Assembly: GCF_902498825.1 (NCBI RefSeq)
Contig: NZ_LR701459.1
Coordinates: 2,775,890-2,839,889 of the forward strand
Source: Rhizobium sp. EC-SD404
GTDB lineage: Bacteria; Pseudomonadota; Alphaproteobacteria; Rhizobiales; Rhizobiaceae
Direction of reading: 5' to 3'
DNA length: 64,000 nucleotides
Under the pieces are notes generated by a model. That model ran no database searches and had not been told where the DNA came from. It was given only the letters and a program-made list of their open reading frames with translations. Of this stretch, positions 25,458-33,919 are shown piece by piece. Position 1 is the first letter of the stretch; each line of letters begins with the position of its first letter. Made by a program: the position numbers and the translations under genes.

Positions 25458-26747
25458 ATGGACGGCGTTGGCGTCATCGACCGGTTCCTGGACGTCTTTG
25501 CGTCCTACATCGACTCAGGCTTTGGCCTGCTCGGTGGCGACGTCGCTTTCCTCGCGACCACGCTGATCGTCATCGACGTGACGCTCGCCGCGCTCTTCTG
25601 GGCCTGGGGCGCGGACGACGACATTATCGGTCGGCTTGTCAAGAAGACGCTCTTCGTCGGAATCTTCGCCTACATCATCGGCAACTGGAACGCGCTCGCC
25701 TGGATCGTCTTCGAGAGCTTCGCCGGGCTCGGCCTCGTGGCCACCGGCGGGGCGCTCGGCGCCGCCGAACTCCTGCAGCCCGGCCGCATCGCCGAGGTCG
25801 GACTCGAGGCGGGCCAGCCGATCCTCGCCTCGATCGCCGACCTCATGGGCTTCGTCTCCTTCTTCGAGAACTTCATCCAGATCGCGATCCTGATGTTCGC
25901 CTGGATCGTCGTCGTGCTCGCCTTCTTCATCCTGGCGATCCAGCTCTTCGTCACGCTGATCGAATTCAAGCTGGCGACGCTCTGCGGTTTCATCCTCGTG
26001 CCCTTCGGCCTCTTCAACAAGACCGCCTTCATGGCCGAACGGGTGCTCGGGCTCGTCATCTCCTCGGGCGTCAAGGTGCTGGTGCTCGCCGTCATCGTCG
26101 GGATCGGCTCGACCATCTTCGGCGAGTTCACCGCCGGCTTCACGGGCGAGCCGACCATCGAGGACGCCATGGCGGTCGTGCTCGGCGCGCTGTCGCTCCT
26201 CGCCCTCGGCATCTTCGGCCCCGGCATCGCCAACGGCATCGTCTCGGGCGGACCGCAGCTCGGCGCCGGCGCGGCGGTCGGCACCGCCGTCGCGGCCGGT
26301 GGCACGCTCGTCGCCGGCGCCGCGGGCGCCAAGATGGGCCTCGCCGCCGCGGGCGCGGCCGCAAAGGGTGGCGCCTCGGTCGCCGGCGGCGCCTCCACCG
26401 CTTACCGGATCGGCGCCGCCTCGAGATCGAGCACCGCCGGGAAGGTGGCCGGAGGCATGACCGTCGTCGGCCAGGCCGGCATGAACGCCGCCAGCAGTCC
26501 GCTGAAGAAGAGCCTCGGCGACAGTTACCGGGCCGGCTCGCGCGCCGCGTTCACGGCGACCGGCGGCCAGTTCTCGAACAGCCCGTCTGCCGTGCCGGCG
26601 CCCGCGAATGATGGCCCGCCCGCCTGGGCGCGCCGCATGAAGCGCCAGCAATCCCTCCATCACGGCGTCGCCACCGCCGCCCATGTCGTCCGCTCGGGCG
26701 ACCATGGTGGCGGCGGAACCGCCGTCAGCCTCTCGGAGAAACCATGA
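25458..26747 (+). CDS. trbL: Polytopic transfer protein TrbL (VirB6-like)
   Basis: This 429-residue inner-membrane protein has about six spans between residues 20 and 265 (for example FLATTLIVIDVTLAALFWAW, WIVVVLAFFILAIQLFVTLI). It includes GLFNKTAFMAERVLGLVISS, characteristic of TrbL. The last 160 residues are a long Gly/Ala-rich and then polar tail, as usual. TrbL/VirB6 forms the inner-membrane part of the DNA path. It overlaps trbF by 4 bases. Confidence 0.95.
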   Translation: MDGVGVIDRFLDVFASYIDSGFGLLGGDVAFLATTLIVIDVTLAALFWAWGADDDIIGRLVKKTLFVGIFAYIIGNWNALAWIVFESFAGLGLVATGGALGAAELLQPGRIAEVGLEAGQPILASIADLMGFVSFFENFIQIAILMFAWIVVVLAFFILAIQLFVTLIEFKLATLCGFILVPFGLFNKTAFMAERVLGLVISSGVKVLVLAVIVGIGSTIFGEFTAGFTGEPTIEDAMAVVLGALSLLALGIFGPGIANGIVSGGPQLGAGAAVGTAVAAGGTLVAGAAGAKMGLAAAGAAAKGGASVAGGASTAYRIGAASRSSTAGKVAGGMTVVGQAGMNAASSPLKKSLGDSYRAGSRAAFTATGGQFSNSPSAVPAPANDGPPAWARRMKRQQSLHHGVATAAHVVRSGDHGGGGTAVSLSEKP

Positions 26748-27433
26748 GCCTCTTCAAACGCCCCAGCGTCCGCTACGCGAAGACCCCCGAGCCGGTGACG
26801 CCCTACCAGAAGGCCGCGCAGGTCTGGGACGAGCGAATCGGCTCGGCCCGTGTCCAGGCCCGCAACTGGCGGCTCATGGCGATGGGGTGTCTGATCCTCA
26901 CCACCGGCACCTCAGCCGCGCTGGTCTGGCATTCGACCCGCAGCACCGTCGTTCCCTACGTGGTCGAGGTCGACCGGCTCGGCGCCGCGCAGGCCGTCGC
27001 GCCCGCCACCGAGAACTTCCGCCCGACCGATCCGCAGATCGCGTTCCACCTCGCGCGCTTCGTCGAAAACGTCCGCCAAGTCCCCGCAGACCCGATCGTG
27101 CTGCGGCAGAACTGGCTCAGAGCCTACGACTTCACGACCGACCGTGGATCGGTCGCGCTCAACGACTACGCCCGCGTCAATGACCCGTTCGCGCGCGTCG
27201 GCGACGAACAGGTCGCGGTCGAGATCTCCTCGGTCATCCGCGCCTCGGACTCGAGCTTCCGCGTCGCCTGGACCGAGCGGCGGTATCTGAACGGCCAGCT
27301 CGCCCGCACCGAGCGCTGGACCGCGATCCTAACCGTCGTCCTGCAGCCGCCGCGCACCGCGGAGGCGCTCCGCAAGAACCCCCTCGGCGTCTTCGTGCAC
27401 GCCATCAACTGGTCACGGGAGAACGCCCAATGA
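26744..27433 (+). CDS. trbF: TrbF (VirB8-like) assembly factor
   Basis: This 229-residue bitopic protein has an N-terminal cytoplasmic part (FKRPSVRYAKTPEPVTPYQK), one membrane helix near residue 50, and a periplasmic VirB8-like domain. WLRAYDFTTDRGSVALNDYA and SSFRVAWTERRYLNGQL are typical TrbF blocks. VirB8 proteins nucleate the secretion complex. It overlaps trbL before it and trbG after it by 4 bases. Confidence 0.95.
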   Translation: MSLFKRPSVRYAKTPEPVTPYQKAAQVWDERIGSARVQARNWRLMAMGCLILTTGTSAALVWHSTRSTVVPYVVEVDRLGAAQAVAPATENFRPTDPQIAFHLARFVENVRQVPADPIVLRQNWLRAYDFTTDRGSVALNDYARVNDPFARVGDEQVAVEISSVIRASDSSFRVAWTERRYLNGQLARTERWTAILTVVLQPPRTAEALRKNPLGVFVHAINWSRENAQ

Positions 27434-28494
27434 CAGACTCGGTCTGTGCGACACTTCGCATCTCAACACTCGCCGTCGCCGTCTCGCTCGCCGGCTGCGC
27501 CACCTTCAAGCCGCCCGAGATCGCCTATGACGATCCCGTCGCCGCGGCGCTCATCGCCGACCCGCCGCGCCCAGTCGAGATCGTCGAGCGCCCTGAGCCG
27601 CTGCCGCTCCCGGGTCAGCTCATGCGGGTCGATGCCGACGACCGCCCGCCCGAAGCCGCCGATCCCGCCGACCGGATCGACGCCGCCAACGCCGCGGCGC
27701 GCATGGAACCGGTGCGCGACGGGTTCATCAATGCCGTCCAGCTCTATCCCTATAGCGCCGGCGCGCTTTATCAGGTCTATACATCGCCGGGACAGATCAC
27801 CGACATCGCCCTGCAGCCTGGCGAAAGCCTCGCCGGCTCTGGTCCCATCGCCGCAGGAGACACCGCGCGCTGGATCATCGGCGACACCGAAAGCGGGTCC
27901 GGCAATACCCGCCGGATCCACATCCTCGTTAAGCCGACCCGGCCCGACCTCACCACCAACCTCGTCATCAACACCGACCGGCGGACCTATCATCTGGAGC
28001 TGCGCGCCACGCCCTCGGCCTATATGGCGTCGGTCTCCTGGACCTATGCCGAGGACGCGCTGATCGCGCTGCGCCGCCGCAATGCGGAGGCCGAGGCCAC
28101 ACTGCCGATCTCCCGCGAGGTTGCGCTCGAGGATCTCAACTTCCGCTATCGGATCGAAGGCGATCGGCCGCCCTGGCGTCCGGTGCGCGCCTTCGATGAC
28201 GGGCGCCAGGTCTTCATTGAGTTCCCGCGCGGCATCGGCCAGGGCGAGATGCCGCCGCTCTTCGTGATCGGACCCGAGGGCGAAGGCCAACTCGTCAACT
28301 ACCGAATCCGCCGCAACTACATGGTCGTCGATCGGCTCTTCGCCGCCGCCGAGCTGCGTCTCGGCGACCGCCAGCGCGTCGTACGCATGGTGCGCACCGA
28401 TGGGGTCCGCGCGCTTCGCAACGCGACGAGACAGTCGTCTCGGCCTGGCGGCCGGACGGCGACCGGTGAACGCCATGAGCGATCAGGGCAGTGA
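27430..28494 (+). CDS. trbG: TrbG (VirB9-like) outer-channel protein
   Basis: This 354-residue lipoprotein has the lipobox LAGC at residues 19-22 after a signal peptide. The N-terminal domain (about 100-225) contains GALYQVYTSPGQITDIALQP and the C-terminal VirB9 domain NFRYRIEGDRPPWRPVRAFD and VNYRIRRNYMVVDRLF. With TrbI and TrbF it builds the channel core. The last 25 residues run past the start of trbI, giving a 20-base overlap, so the two are probably coupled. Confidence 0.94.
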   Translation: MTDSVCATLRISTLAVAVSLAGCATFKPPEIAYDDPVAAALIADPPRPVEIVERPEPLPLPGQLMRVDADDRPPEAADPADRIDAANAAARMEPVRDGFINAVQLYPYSAGALYQVYTSPGQITDIALQPGESLAGSGPIAAGDTARWIIGDTESGSGNTRRIHILVKPTRPDLTTNLVINTDRRTYHLELRATPSAYMASVSWTYAEDALIALRRRNAEAEATLPISREVALEDLNFRYRIEGDRPPWRPVRAFDDGRQVFIEFPRGIGQGEMPPLFVIGPEGEGQLVNYRIRRNYMVVDRLFAAAELRLGDRQRVVRMVRTDGVRALRNATRQSSRPGGRTATGERHERSGQ

Positions 28495-29716
28495 CCAGGA
28501 GGGGATGGGCACTTCGGACGAAACCGTCCGCAATGCGCCGCGCTCCGAAAAGGACATCGCCGCCGAACTCCGCCTGCGACCCGATCCGCCGCGTGTCATG
28601 AGGCTTTCGAGAAAGGCGATCGCGGTGCTCGTCGGCGCGGGCGGGCTTGGGCTAGCGGCAATCCTGATCGTCGCCCTGCAGGATGGCGGCTCCATCGACG
28701 GACCGGCCGAGCTCTTCTCGACCGAGCGCGTCCAGCAGGCCGAGGGGCTGATCGGGCTTCCGACCGATTATGGCGACGTGCCGCAACTCGGCCCGCCGCT
28801 GCCGGGAGAGCTCGGCCGTCCGGTGCTCTCGGCGCAGAGGCGTGGCGACCCAGTCCCACCCGTCCTCACGCCGGCGGCGAATGCGGTCGATCCTGCGGAG
28901 CAGCTCCGCTTGCAGGAGGAAGAAGCTGCCCGACTGAGCCGCCTATTCGCCGAGGCCAACACCGCCGTGAACGCGGCCGCGCCTCCAAGGAGTACGGTCG
29001 CGCCTCGGGCAGGAGAATTTGGCGCGCTGTTCCCCCCGGCCACGGCGCAACAGGCGACGCAGCCCGATGCGACGAACCGAAGAGAAGACTTTCTGAACCG
29101 AGAGGTGGATCGCCGCATAACCGCCGCCGACAGGCTGCAGCCGCCGCCGAGCCCCTACGTGCTGCAGGCGGGTTCGGTGATCGAGGCTGCGCTCCTCACC
29201 GGCCTGCGCTCCGACCTGCCGGGCCAGATCAGCGCGCAGGTGACAGCAAACGTCTATGACAGCCCGACGGGGCGGTTTCTGCTCATCCCGCAGGGATCGC
29301 GCCTCCTCGGCGAATACGACAGCCGCGTCGCCACCGGCCAGTCGCGAGTGCTTCTGGCATGGACGCGACTGATCCTGCCTGACGGCCGGTCGATCGTTCT
29401 CGAACGCCAGCCCGGCACCGACGAGGCCGGTTATGCCGGTCTCGAGGACCGTGTCGACAACCATTGGGGACGGGTCGTTCTGGCCGCTGGCTTGGCAACG
29501 GTACTCAATGTCGGGCTCGAGACCGGCCGTGACGACGACAGCGACATCGCCCGCGCGATCCGCGAGGGAACCCAGGACACGATCGGCCGCACCGGTGAGG
29601 AGATCGTGCGCCGCCAGCTCCAGATCCCACCGACGCTGACCATCCGTCCGGGTTTCCCCGTCCGGGTGATGGTGACGAGGGATCTGATCCTCGAGCCACA
29701 AGGAGAAAGACGATGA
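28475..29716 (+). CDS. trbI: TrbI (VirB10-like) channel protein
   Basis: This 413-residue protein starts at ATG 28475 inside the end of trbG. A short cytoplasmic tail and one membrane helix (IAVLVGAGGLGLAAILIVAL, about 48-67) precede a flexible periplasmic linker and the C-terminal VirB10 domain (about 225-413). That domain includes VLQAGSVIEAALLTGLRSDL, QVTANVYDSPTGRFLLIPQG and LDAEHL-like family spacing up to FPVRVMVTRDLIL. VirB10 spans both membranes and senses ATP energy. An earlier in-frame reading from 28400 overlaps trbG further and is unlikely. Confidence 0.95.
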   Translation: MSDQGSDQEGMGTSDETVRNAPRSEKDIAAELRLRPDPPRVMRLSRKAIAVLVGAGGLGLAAILIVALQDGGSIDGPAELFSTERVQQAEGLIGLPTDYGDVPQLGPPLPGELGRPVLSAQRRGDPVPPVLTPAANAVDPAEQLRLQEEEAARLSRLFAEANTAVNAAAPPRSTVAPRAGEFGALFPPATAQQATQPDATNRREDFLNREVDRRITAADRLQPPPSPYVLQAGSVIEAALLTGLRSDLPGQISAQVTANVYDSPTGRFLLIPQGSRLLGEYDSRVATGQSRVLLAWTRLILPDGRSIVLERQPGTDEAGYAGLEDRVDNHWGRVVLAAGLATVLNVGLETGRDDDSDIARAIREGTQDTIGRTGEEIVRRQLQIPPTLTIRPGFPVRVMVTRDLILEPQGERR

Positions 29717-29970
29717 CGAAGCTCAAGCTCGGCGCGATCCCCGACGACAAGCCTGTCAAGCTCACGGTCGAACTGCCCGCCGATGTCCATCGCGACCTCG
29801 CCGCCTATGCCGAGGTCTTGGCGCGCGAGACCGGCCAGAGCCTCGAACCGGCCAAGCTCATCGCGCCCATGCTCGCGCGGTTCATGGCGACCGACCGCGG
29901 GTTCGCGAAGCTCAGGAAAGGCTGCCGTTCCGCCTCGCCTCGATCCGCGCTAGGCTCAGGAACCGCCTGA
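29713..29970 (+). CDS. DUF2274 family protein, end of the trb operon
   Basis: This 85-residue protein has KLKLGAIPDDKPVKLTVELP and HRDLAAYAEVLARETGQSLE, the DUF2274 pattern of a ribbon-helix-helix-like regulator. It follows trbI by a 4-base overlap, the normal order in this ICE class. In relatives the protein ends soon after FMATDRGFAK. Here about 17 further residues (ending SALGSGTA) are read from DNA that also encodes the end of a convergent LysR gene. This marks the junction of backbone and cargo. Confidence 0.88.
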   Translation: MTKLKLGAIPDDKPVKLTVELPADVHRDLAAYAEVLARETGQSLEPAKLIAPMLARFMATDRGFAKLRKGCRSASPRSALGSGTA

Positions 29971-30823
29971 GCGCAGGATTATCATTCTCCGGGCGCCAAG
30001 TCAGCGAAAATGGCACTCGGTCGCCTTCCCCTCCGATCGGCACGAACGCCACGTTAGGATAGCCAACGCCGCGCCATTGGTCCGGAACAAGACTCACTCC
30101 GAAGCCCATGCCGACGAGGTCCATGATTCCTTCCCGCCCCATGCGATGCCTTCGCACCGAGAGCTGGCGGCCGACCCGTCCGACACGACTGACGACATGA
30201 TCGTGAATTTCGGGACCGGGTTCGCGTGAACTGATGATGAACCTTTCGTTCCGTACATCGTCCCATGAAAGGAGGGGGCGATCCGCGAGCACAGTGTCGG
30301 CGGCGGTTGCGAGAAAAACCGCCTCGTGACAGAGTGTGAACCCGTCGCCGACGCCCAGATGCGGCTCTCCACAAGCAGCCACGAGGTCGATCCGCCGATG
30401 GCTGAGCTTTGACAAGAGATCGCTCCTGTCCGATTCAACCATTGCAATTTCCACCTTGTCATGGGATCGGATGAAATTGGACAAAACATCACGGGCAGCG
30501 CCGCGAGAGAGCGAGAGGATCACGCCCAAGGTGAGATGGCCGTTTCTGCCAACACCCGCCACTTGAGCCGTCTTTCTTGCAGCTTTGAGCTCATCGATTA
30601 TCAAGCGGGCACGTGTCGCGAGGCAGGCTCCCGCGACGGTCAGGCGAGCGCCGTCCGCCCTTCGTTCGAATAATGACACTCCGAGCATATCCTCGAGACG
30701 TTGAATCTGGCGGCTGACGCTCGACTGGCCGACCGACAACGACTCCGCCGCGCGGCGAAAGCCGCCTCGCTCGGCGACGGCGAGGAAATTCGTGAGTTGT
30801 CGGGTCTCGATCTCGGGGACCAT
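29912..30823 (-). CDS. LysR-family transcriptional regulator
   Basis: This 303-residue regulator has an N-terminal winged HTH (LTNFLAVAERGGFRRAAESL, SVGQSSVSRQIQRLEDMLG) and a C-terminal effector-binding fold (about 90-290). The start at 30823 follows GGGAGAACAAG; a longer frame to 30886 has no ribosome site. It is divergent from the SDR gene at 31068, the usual LysR arrangement, and probably controls that gene and the run that follows. Its end overlaps the DUF2274 gene on the opposite strand by 59 bases. Confidence 0.93.
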   Translation of the reverse strand: MVPEIETRQLTNFLAVAERGGFRRAAESLSVGQSSVSRQIQRLEDMLGVSLFERRADGARLTVAGACLATRARLIIDELKAARKTAQVAGVGRNGHLTLGVILSLSRGAARDVLSNFIRSHDKVEIAMVESDRSDLLSKLSHRRIDLVAACGEPHLGVGDGFTLCHEAVFLATAADTVLADRPLLSWDDVRNERFIISSREPGPEIHDHVVSRVGRVGRQLSVRRHRMGREGIMDLVGMGFGVSLVPDQWRGVGYPNVAFVPIGGEGDRVPFSLTWRPENDNPALRRFLSLARIEARRNGSLS

Positions 30824-30926
30824 CTTGTTCTCCCTTATGTTCGGCGCTCCTTCGAGGGGCATGAGGTCTCTCTGGGACCCTCGCATCCATCGAGATAGTG
30901 GTCTTCCGAACCCCTAAGCCATTCTG

Positions 30927-30963
30927 GATTCCGTAGCAGCTGTCGTCCCAAGAATTCGGAATC
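30927..30963. promoter_or_regulatory. Inverted repeat in the LysR/SDR intergenic region
   Basis: GATTCCG (30927-30933) and CGGAATC (30957-30963) are 7-bp arms with a 23-base spacer, in the 244-bp gap between the divergent LysR and SDR genes. LysR proteins often bind such pairs. The short arms make chance possible. Confidence 0.3.
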
Positions 30964-31067
30964 GTCCAGGACCCTCAGAAGACGTATTTTTCGAAAGCTG
31001 ATGTGTCTTTCAAGAATTGCGCTCCTGACCGGCGCAGTTGCGCAAGGAGGAGAGGGAAGGCCTTTCC

Positions 31068-31949
31068 ATGAAAATCGCGATCACCGGCGCGGGCGGATTC
31101 ATCGGCGACGCCGCCGCGCGATGCGCGCTGGCGCGGGGGCATCGCCTCATTCGGGTCGTGCGTCCGGGGTCGCCACCGAGGAACTCAAGCGACATGGCGG
31201 TCGACCTTGAGGATGGCGGAAGTCTGGAAGCGGTCGCGGCGCGCGTCGACGCGGTCGTTCATTGCGCGTCGAGCGACGATCCGGCGTTCCTTCCTGTGTT
31301 GCAGGCCGCCTCCTTCGCGCTGATTTCCGGTCTCCCGCCAGGCGGGCGGTTTGCCATGCAAGGCGGCAGCGCTGTGTTCGGCGACACCGGGGCAGAGGCC
31401 GTATCGGATCCCTTCTTCGATCCACCGCCGAACCTGCAGGCCAGGGCTGCGTTCGATCAACAGATCCTCTGTTCCACGCGTGCCGACGTTCTCACGCGTA
31501 TCGTATATGGTTCGCTCATCTATGGCGGCAGCGCCGCCGCAATCCCTTCGATCATGATCCGAGTCGCCATGGAAACCGGCGTTGCCTGCTATTTCGGGCA
31601 GGGCAAGCAGGTGTGGTCGAGCGCGCACGTGCTTGATGTCGGCGCTCTGCTGATCGACGCGGTCGAGAACGAAGCGGTGCATGACGCTCGCCTGTTCGCA
31701 GCGGGCCGCGCAGTGCAATTGAAGCCTGTCGCGGACATCATCGGTCAGGTGCTAGGCGTCCCGTCGCGGCCGGTGCGCTCGGAAGAGGAAGCTCGAATGT
31801 TCGGCCCCTTTGCCGAGCTGCTCACGATGAATCAGCACTTCTCTTCGGAAACCGCACGAACACATTTCCGTTGGTGTCCGGAGATGTCCGACGATGTCTC
31901 AGCGATAGTGCGGGCCCTTACCAGACAAGCGTCACGCACTAGTCTATGA
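31068..31949 (+). CDS. NAD(P)-binding SDR-like protein, atypical
   Basis: This 293-residue extended-SDR-like protein has a clean nucleotide-binding loop at the N terminus (AITGAGGFIGDAAARCALAR) and the later DAVVHCAS strand. The usual catalytic Y-x-x-x-K is not visible where expected (the region reads NLQARAAFDQQIL), so it may be a reductase of the NmrA or atypical SDR type, or a sensor. The ATG at 31068 follows a strong AGGAGG by a rather long gap; the frame also opens at 31038. It lies opposite LysR, which probably regulates it. Confidence 0.8.
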   Translation: MKIAITGAGGFIGDAAARCALARGHRLIRVVRPGSPPRNSSDMAVDLEDGGSLEAVAARVDAVVHCASSDDPAFLPVLQAASFALISGLPPGGRFAMQGGSAVFGDTGAEAVSDPFFDPPPNLQARAAFDQQILCSTRADVLTRIVYGSLIYGGSAAAIPSIMIRVAMETGVACYFGQGKQVWSSAHVLDVGALLIDAVENEAVHDARLFAAGRAVQLKPVADIIGQVLGVPSRPVRSEEEARMFGPFAELLTMNQHFSSETARTHFRWCPEMSDDVSAIVRALTRQASRTSL

Positions 31950-32037
31950 GAAGGTAGCCCAGGCCGCAGCCTAACAACAACTGAATAGCGATAGCATCTG
32001 ACAGCTGTTAAGTTCTCGCAAGAAAGGAGGAAGTGGA

Positions 32038-32949
32038 ATGCAAACAGAAGATCGGACAGCGGATCGTGAGTTTTCTTCTTTCGCGGAGTTCTGGGTCGAA
32101 GGGGAATGGGCACCGTTCGTCGAGACGGTTCATCCGGGCGGACGCAGTCCACACACGCTCGCGGTCTTTCAGCAGCCAGCAGGCGCTTTTCCCGATCCGC
32201 CCCTACCGGAGTTCCAGCTTCAACTCGTCGCCAAGGGAAGCGCACAGAGTAGAGTAGAGTTCGGTGGAACCGCTTTCTCCTCCCAGCTATCGCCGGGCGG
32301 GATCTACCTCTCCCCGCCGGACACCGATTGCAACTATGAAGTAGAAGGTCTGCACCGCATCATCGCGCTTGCGATCAACAAGAATGCAATGGACCGCTTC
32401 CGCGAACAGGCGGATTTCGAACTGCCACGCGATTTCGGCAGGCTTCATGAACAAAAGTTCCATGACCCGATCATCGAAGCACTCATGCTACGCATGCTGG
32501 AGCAGGCGATGGTCGATCACCCCACCAGTGATCTCTTCCTTGATCAGTCGACTAATACGATCCTTGTCGGCCTGCTGTGTCGCAGCGGGACGATGCAGCC
32601 CGATACTGAAGACGCCCGCCCGCTTTCCGATGGCGATATCGCCAAGGTTTCGCGTATCATCGATGAGCGGCTGGAGGACAATCTCAGCATCGCCGACCTG
32701 GCCCGCGTCACGTCGTTGTCCGACTGGCACTTCGCCCGCGCCTTCAAGCAGGCGACCGGCCTCAGTCCGCACCAGTATGTCCTGCGTCGGCGCATCGCGC
32801 GGGCGATTGACCTGCTGCGGAACAGCCAGATCGCGCTCGCCGAGGTGGCGCTATCGGCGGGCTTCTCCTCGCAGAGCCACATGACCGACGTGTTCCGCCA
32901 GAAGGTCGGAACGACGCCGGGGAAGTATCGCGACCAGATCAAGGCGTGA
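32038..32949 (+). CDS. AraC-family transcriptional regulator
   Basis: This 303-residue protein has two C-terminal helix-turn-helix units (about 200-300): NLSIADLARVTSLSDWHFAR and ALAEVALSAGFSSQSHMTDV, with FRQKVGTTPGKYR at the end, the standard AraC/XylS signature. The N-terminal 190 residues should bind an effector. AGGAGG stands 8 bases before the ATG. The stop overlaps the ABM gene at 32946 by 4 bases, so it likely activates its own run. Confidence 0.94.
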   Translation: MQTEDRTADREFSSFAEFWVEGEWAPFVETVHPGGRSPHTLAVFQQPAGAFPDPPLPEFQLQLVAKGSAQSRVEFGGTAFSSQLSPGGIYLSPPDTDCNYEVEGLHRIIALAINKNAMDRFREQADFELPRDFGRLHEQKFHDPIIEALMLRMLEQAMVDHPTSDLFLDQSTNTILVGLLCRSGTMQPDTEDARPLSDGDIAKVSRIIDERLEDNLSIADLARVTSLSDWHFARAFKQATGLSPHQYVLRRRIARAIDLLRNSQIALAEVALSAGFSSQSHMTDVFRQKVGTTPGKYRDQIKA

Positions 32950-33263
32950 TCCTGCTCATAAATCCTTTCCGCATCTTCGAAAGCCGCGAGGATGAGGTTC
33001 TCGACCTTTGGGATCAGACGGGCGACATCTTCCGACGCTCCAAGGGCTATATCTCCGCGCGACTCTACAAGGCGGCGCGGGATCAGCCACCCGGCCAGAC
33101 CGCGCCGTTCACTCATATCAATATCGCCGATTGGGAAAGCGCAGAGCTCTACGCCAAACCCCTCTCTAACCCCGACATTCGCCGGCTGGCGGGTGCCTAT
33201 GCGAAAGTCTGCACGTTCAATCCTGCGCTCTACGAGACCGCAAAGGACCAGCTGCCAGTCTGA
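32946..33263 (+). CDS. Antibiotic biosynthesis monooxygenase-fold protein
   Basis: This 105-residue ABM-like protein starts at GTG 32946. INPFRIFESREDEVLDLWDQ and GYISARLYKAARDQ match the ferredoxin-like alpha+beta barrel of ABM and related quinol or heme monooxygenases, and FTHINIADWESAE is the last conserved strand. No signal peptide is seen, so it is cytosolic. A second ABM gene follows at 33374. The substrate is unknown; quinone-like compounds are common for the fold. Confidence 0.82.
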   Translation: MILLINPFRIFESREDEVLDLWDQTGDIFRRSKGYISARLYKAARDQPPGQTAPFTHINIADWESAELYAKPLSNPDIRRLAGAYAKVCTFNPALYETAKDQLPV

Positions 33264-33373
33264 GCGCCTGGTTCTCTCAAGCAAGATTTCCGAATCATCC
33301 GACGGCTCCGGAATACCAGCAGGCTTCTGTTGGATAGAGTGTTCAAAGGTAAAGTGCACTTTGGAGCTGCAAC

Positions 33374-33919
33374 ATGACCACATACAACGATCTCTCACGA
33401 AATCAGATGACTGACGGGCCAGTTCGGGGTGAGATCACCGGCGACTGTCAGAAAGTAAATCATGACGCCTCTGAAAGCGCGCGACGGCGGTTCCTGAAGT
33501 TTGCGAGCCTCGGCTCGATGGGCGCATACAGTCTCCTCGGAGCAAGGACGGCTTCTGCGCAAGTGAACGGAGGTGCGGAACAAAACGCCGAAATGGCCAT
33601 CGTTGCTGGAGGGAATTTTCTCGTTATCAACATGTTCAGGCCTCAAGCCGCCGATCAAGATAAACTCGTCGAATTTCTGAAAAAGGGCATTGGCGAGGAG
33701 ATGGCGGCGCAGCCCGGTTTCCTGTCGGCCGCCATCCACAAGAGCACGGACAGCGCCCACGTCCTCGTCTACGCCTATTGGACAGACGAAGCCGCTCTGA
33801 AGGCAGCGGGGTCCGTCGTTCAGGCCGGCGAGGCACCGAATATGCTTCGCGCATTCGAACTCGGGGCACCGGAATATCATCCATATATCGTTACCGACGT
33901 GATCGGTCCGAAGCGATGA
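33374..33919 (+). CDS. Tat-exported ABM-fold protein
   Basis: This 181-residue protein has an N-terminal extension of about 30 residues, then SARRRFLKFASLGSMGAYSL, a twin-arginine (R-R-x-F-L-K) export signal, with likely cleavage after TASA. The mature part (about 65-181) is an ABM fold (NFLVINMFRPQAADQDKLVE, GFLSAAIHKSTDSAHVLVYA, YWTDEAAL). Such folded export implies a cofactor or folding before transport. GGAG precedes the ATG. The stop overlaps the GST gene by 4 bases. Confidence 0.85.
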   Translation: MTTYNDLSRNQMTDGPVRGEITGDCQKVNHDASESARRRFLKFASLGSMGAYSLLGARTASAQVNGGAEQNAEMAIVAGGNFLVINMFRPQAADQDKLVEFLKKGIGEEMAAQPGFLSAAIHKSTDSAHVLVYAYWTDEAALKAAGSVVQAGEAPNMLRAFELGAPEYHPYIVTDVIGPKR

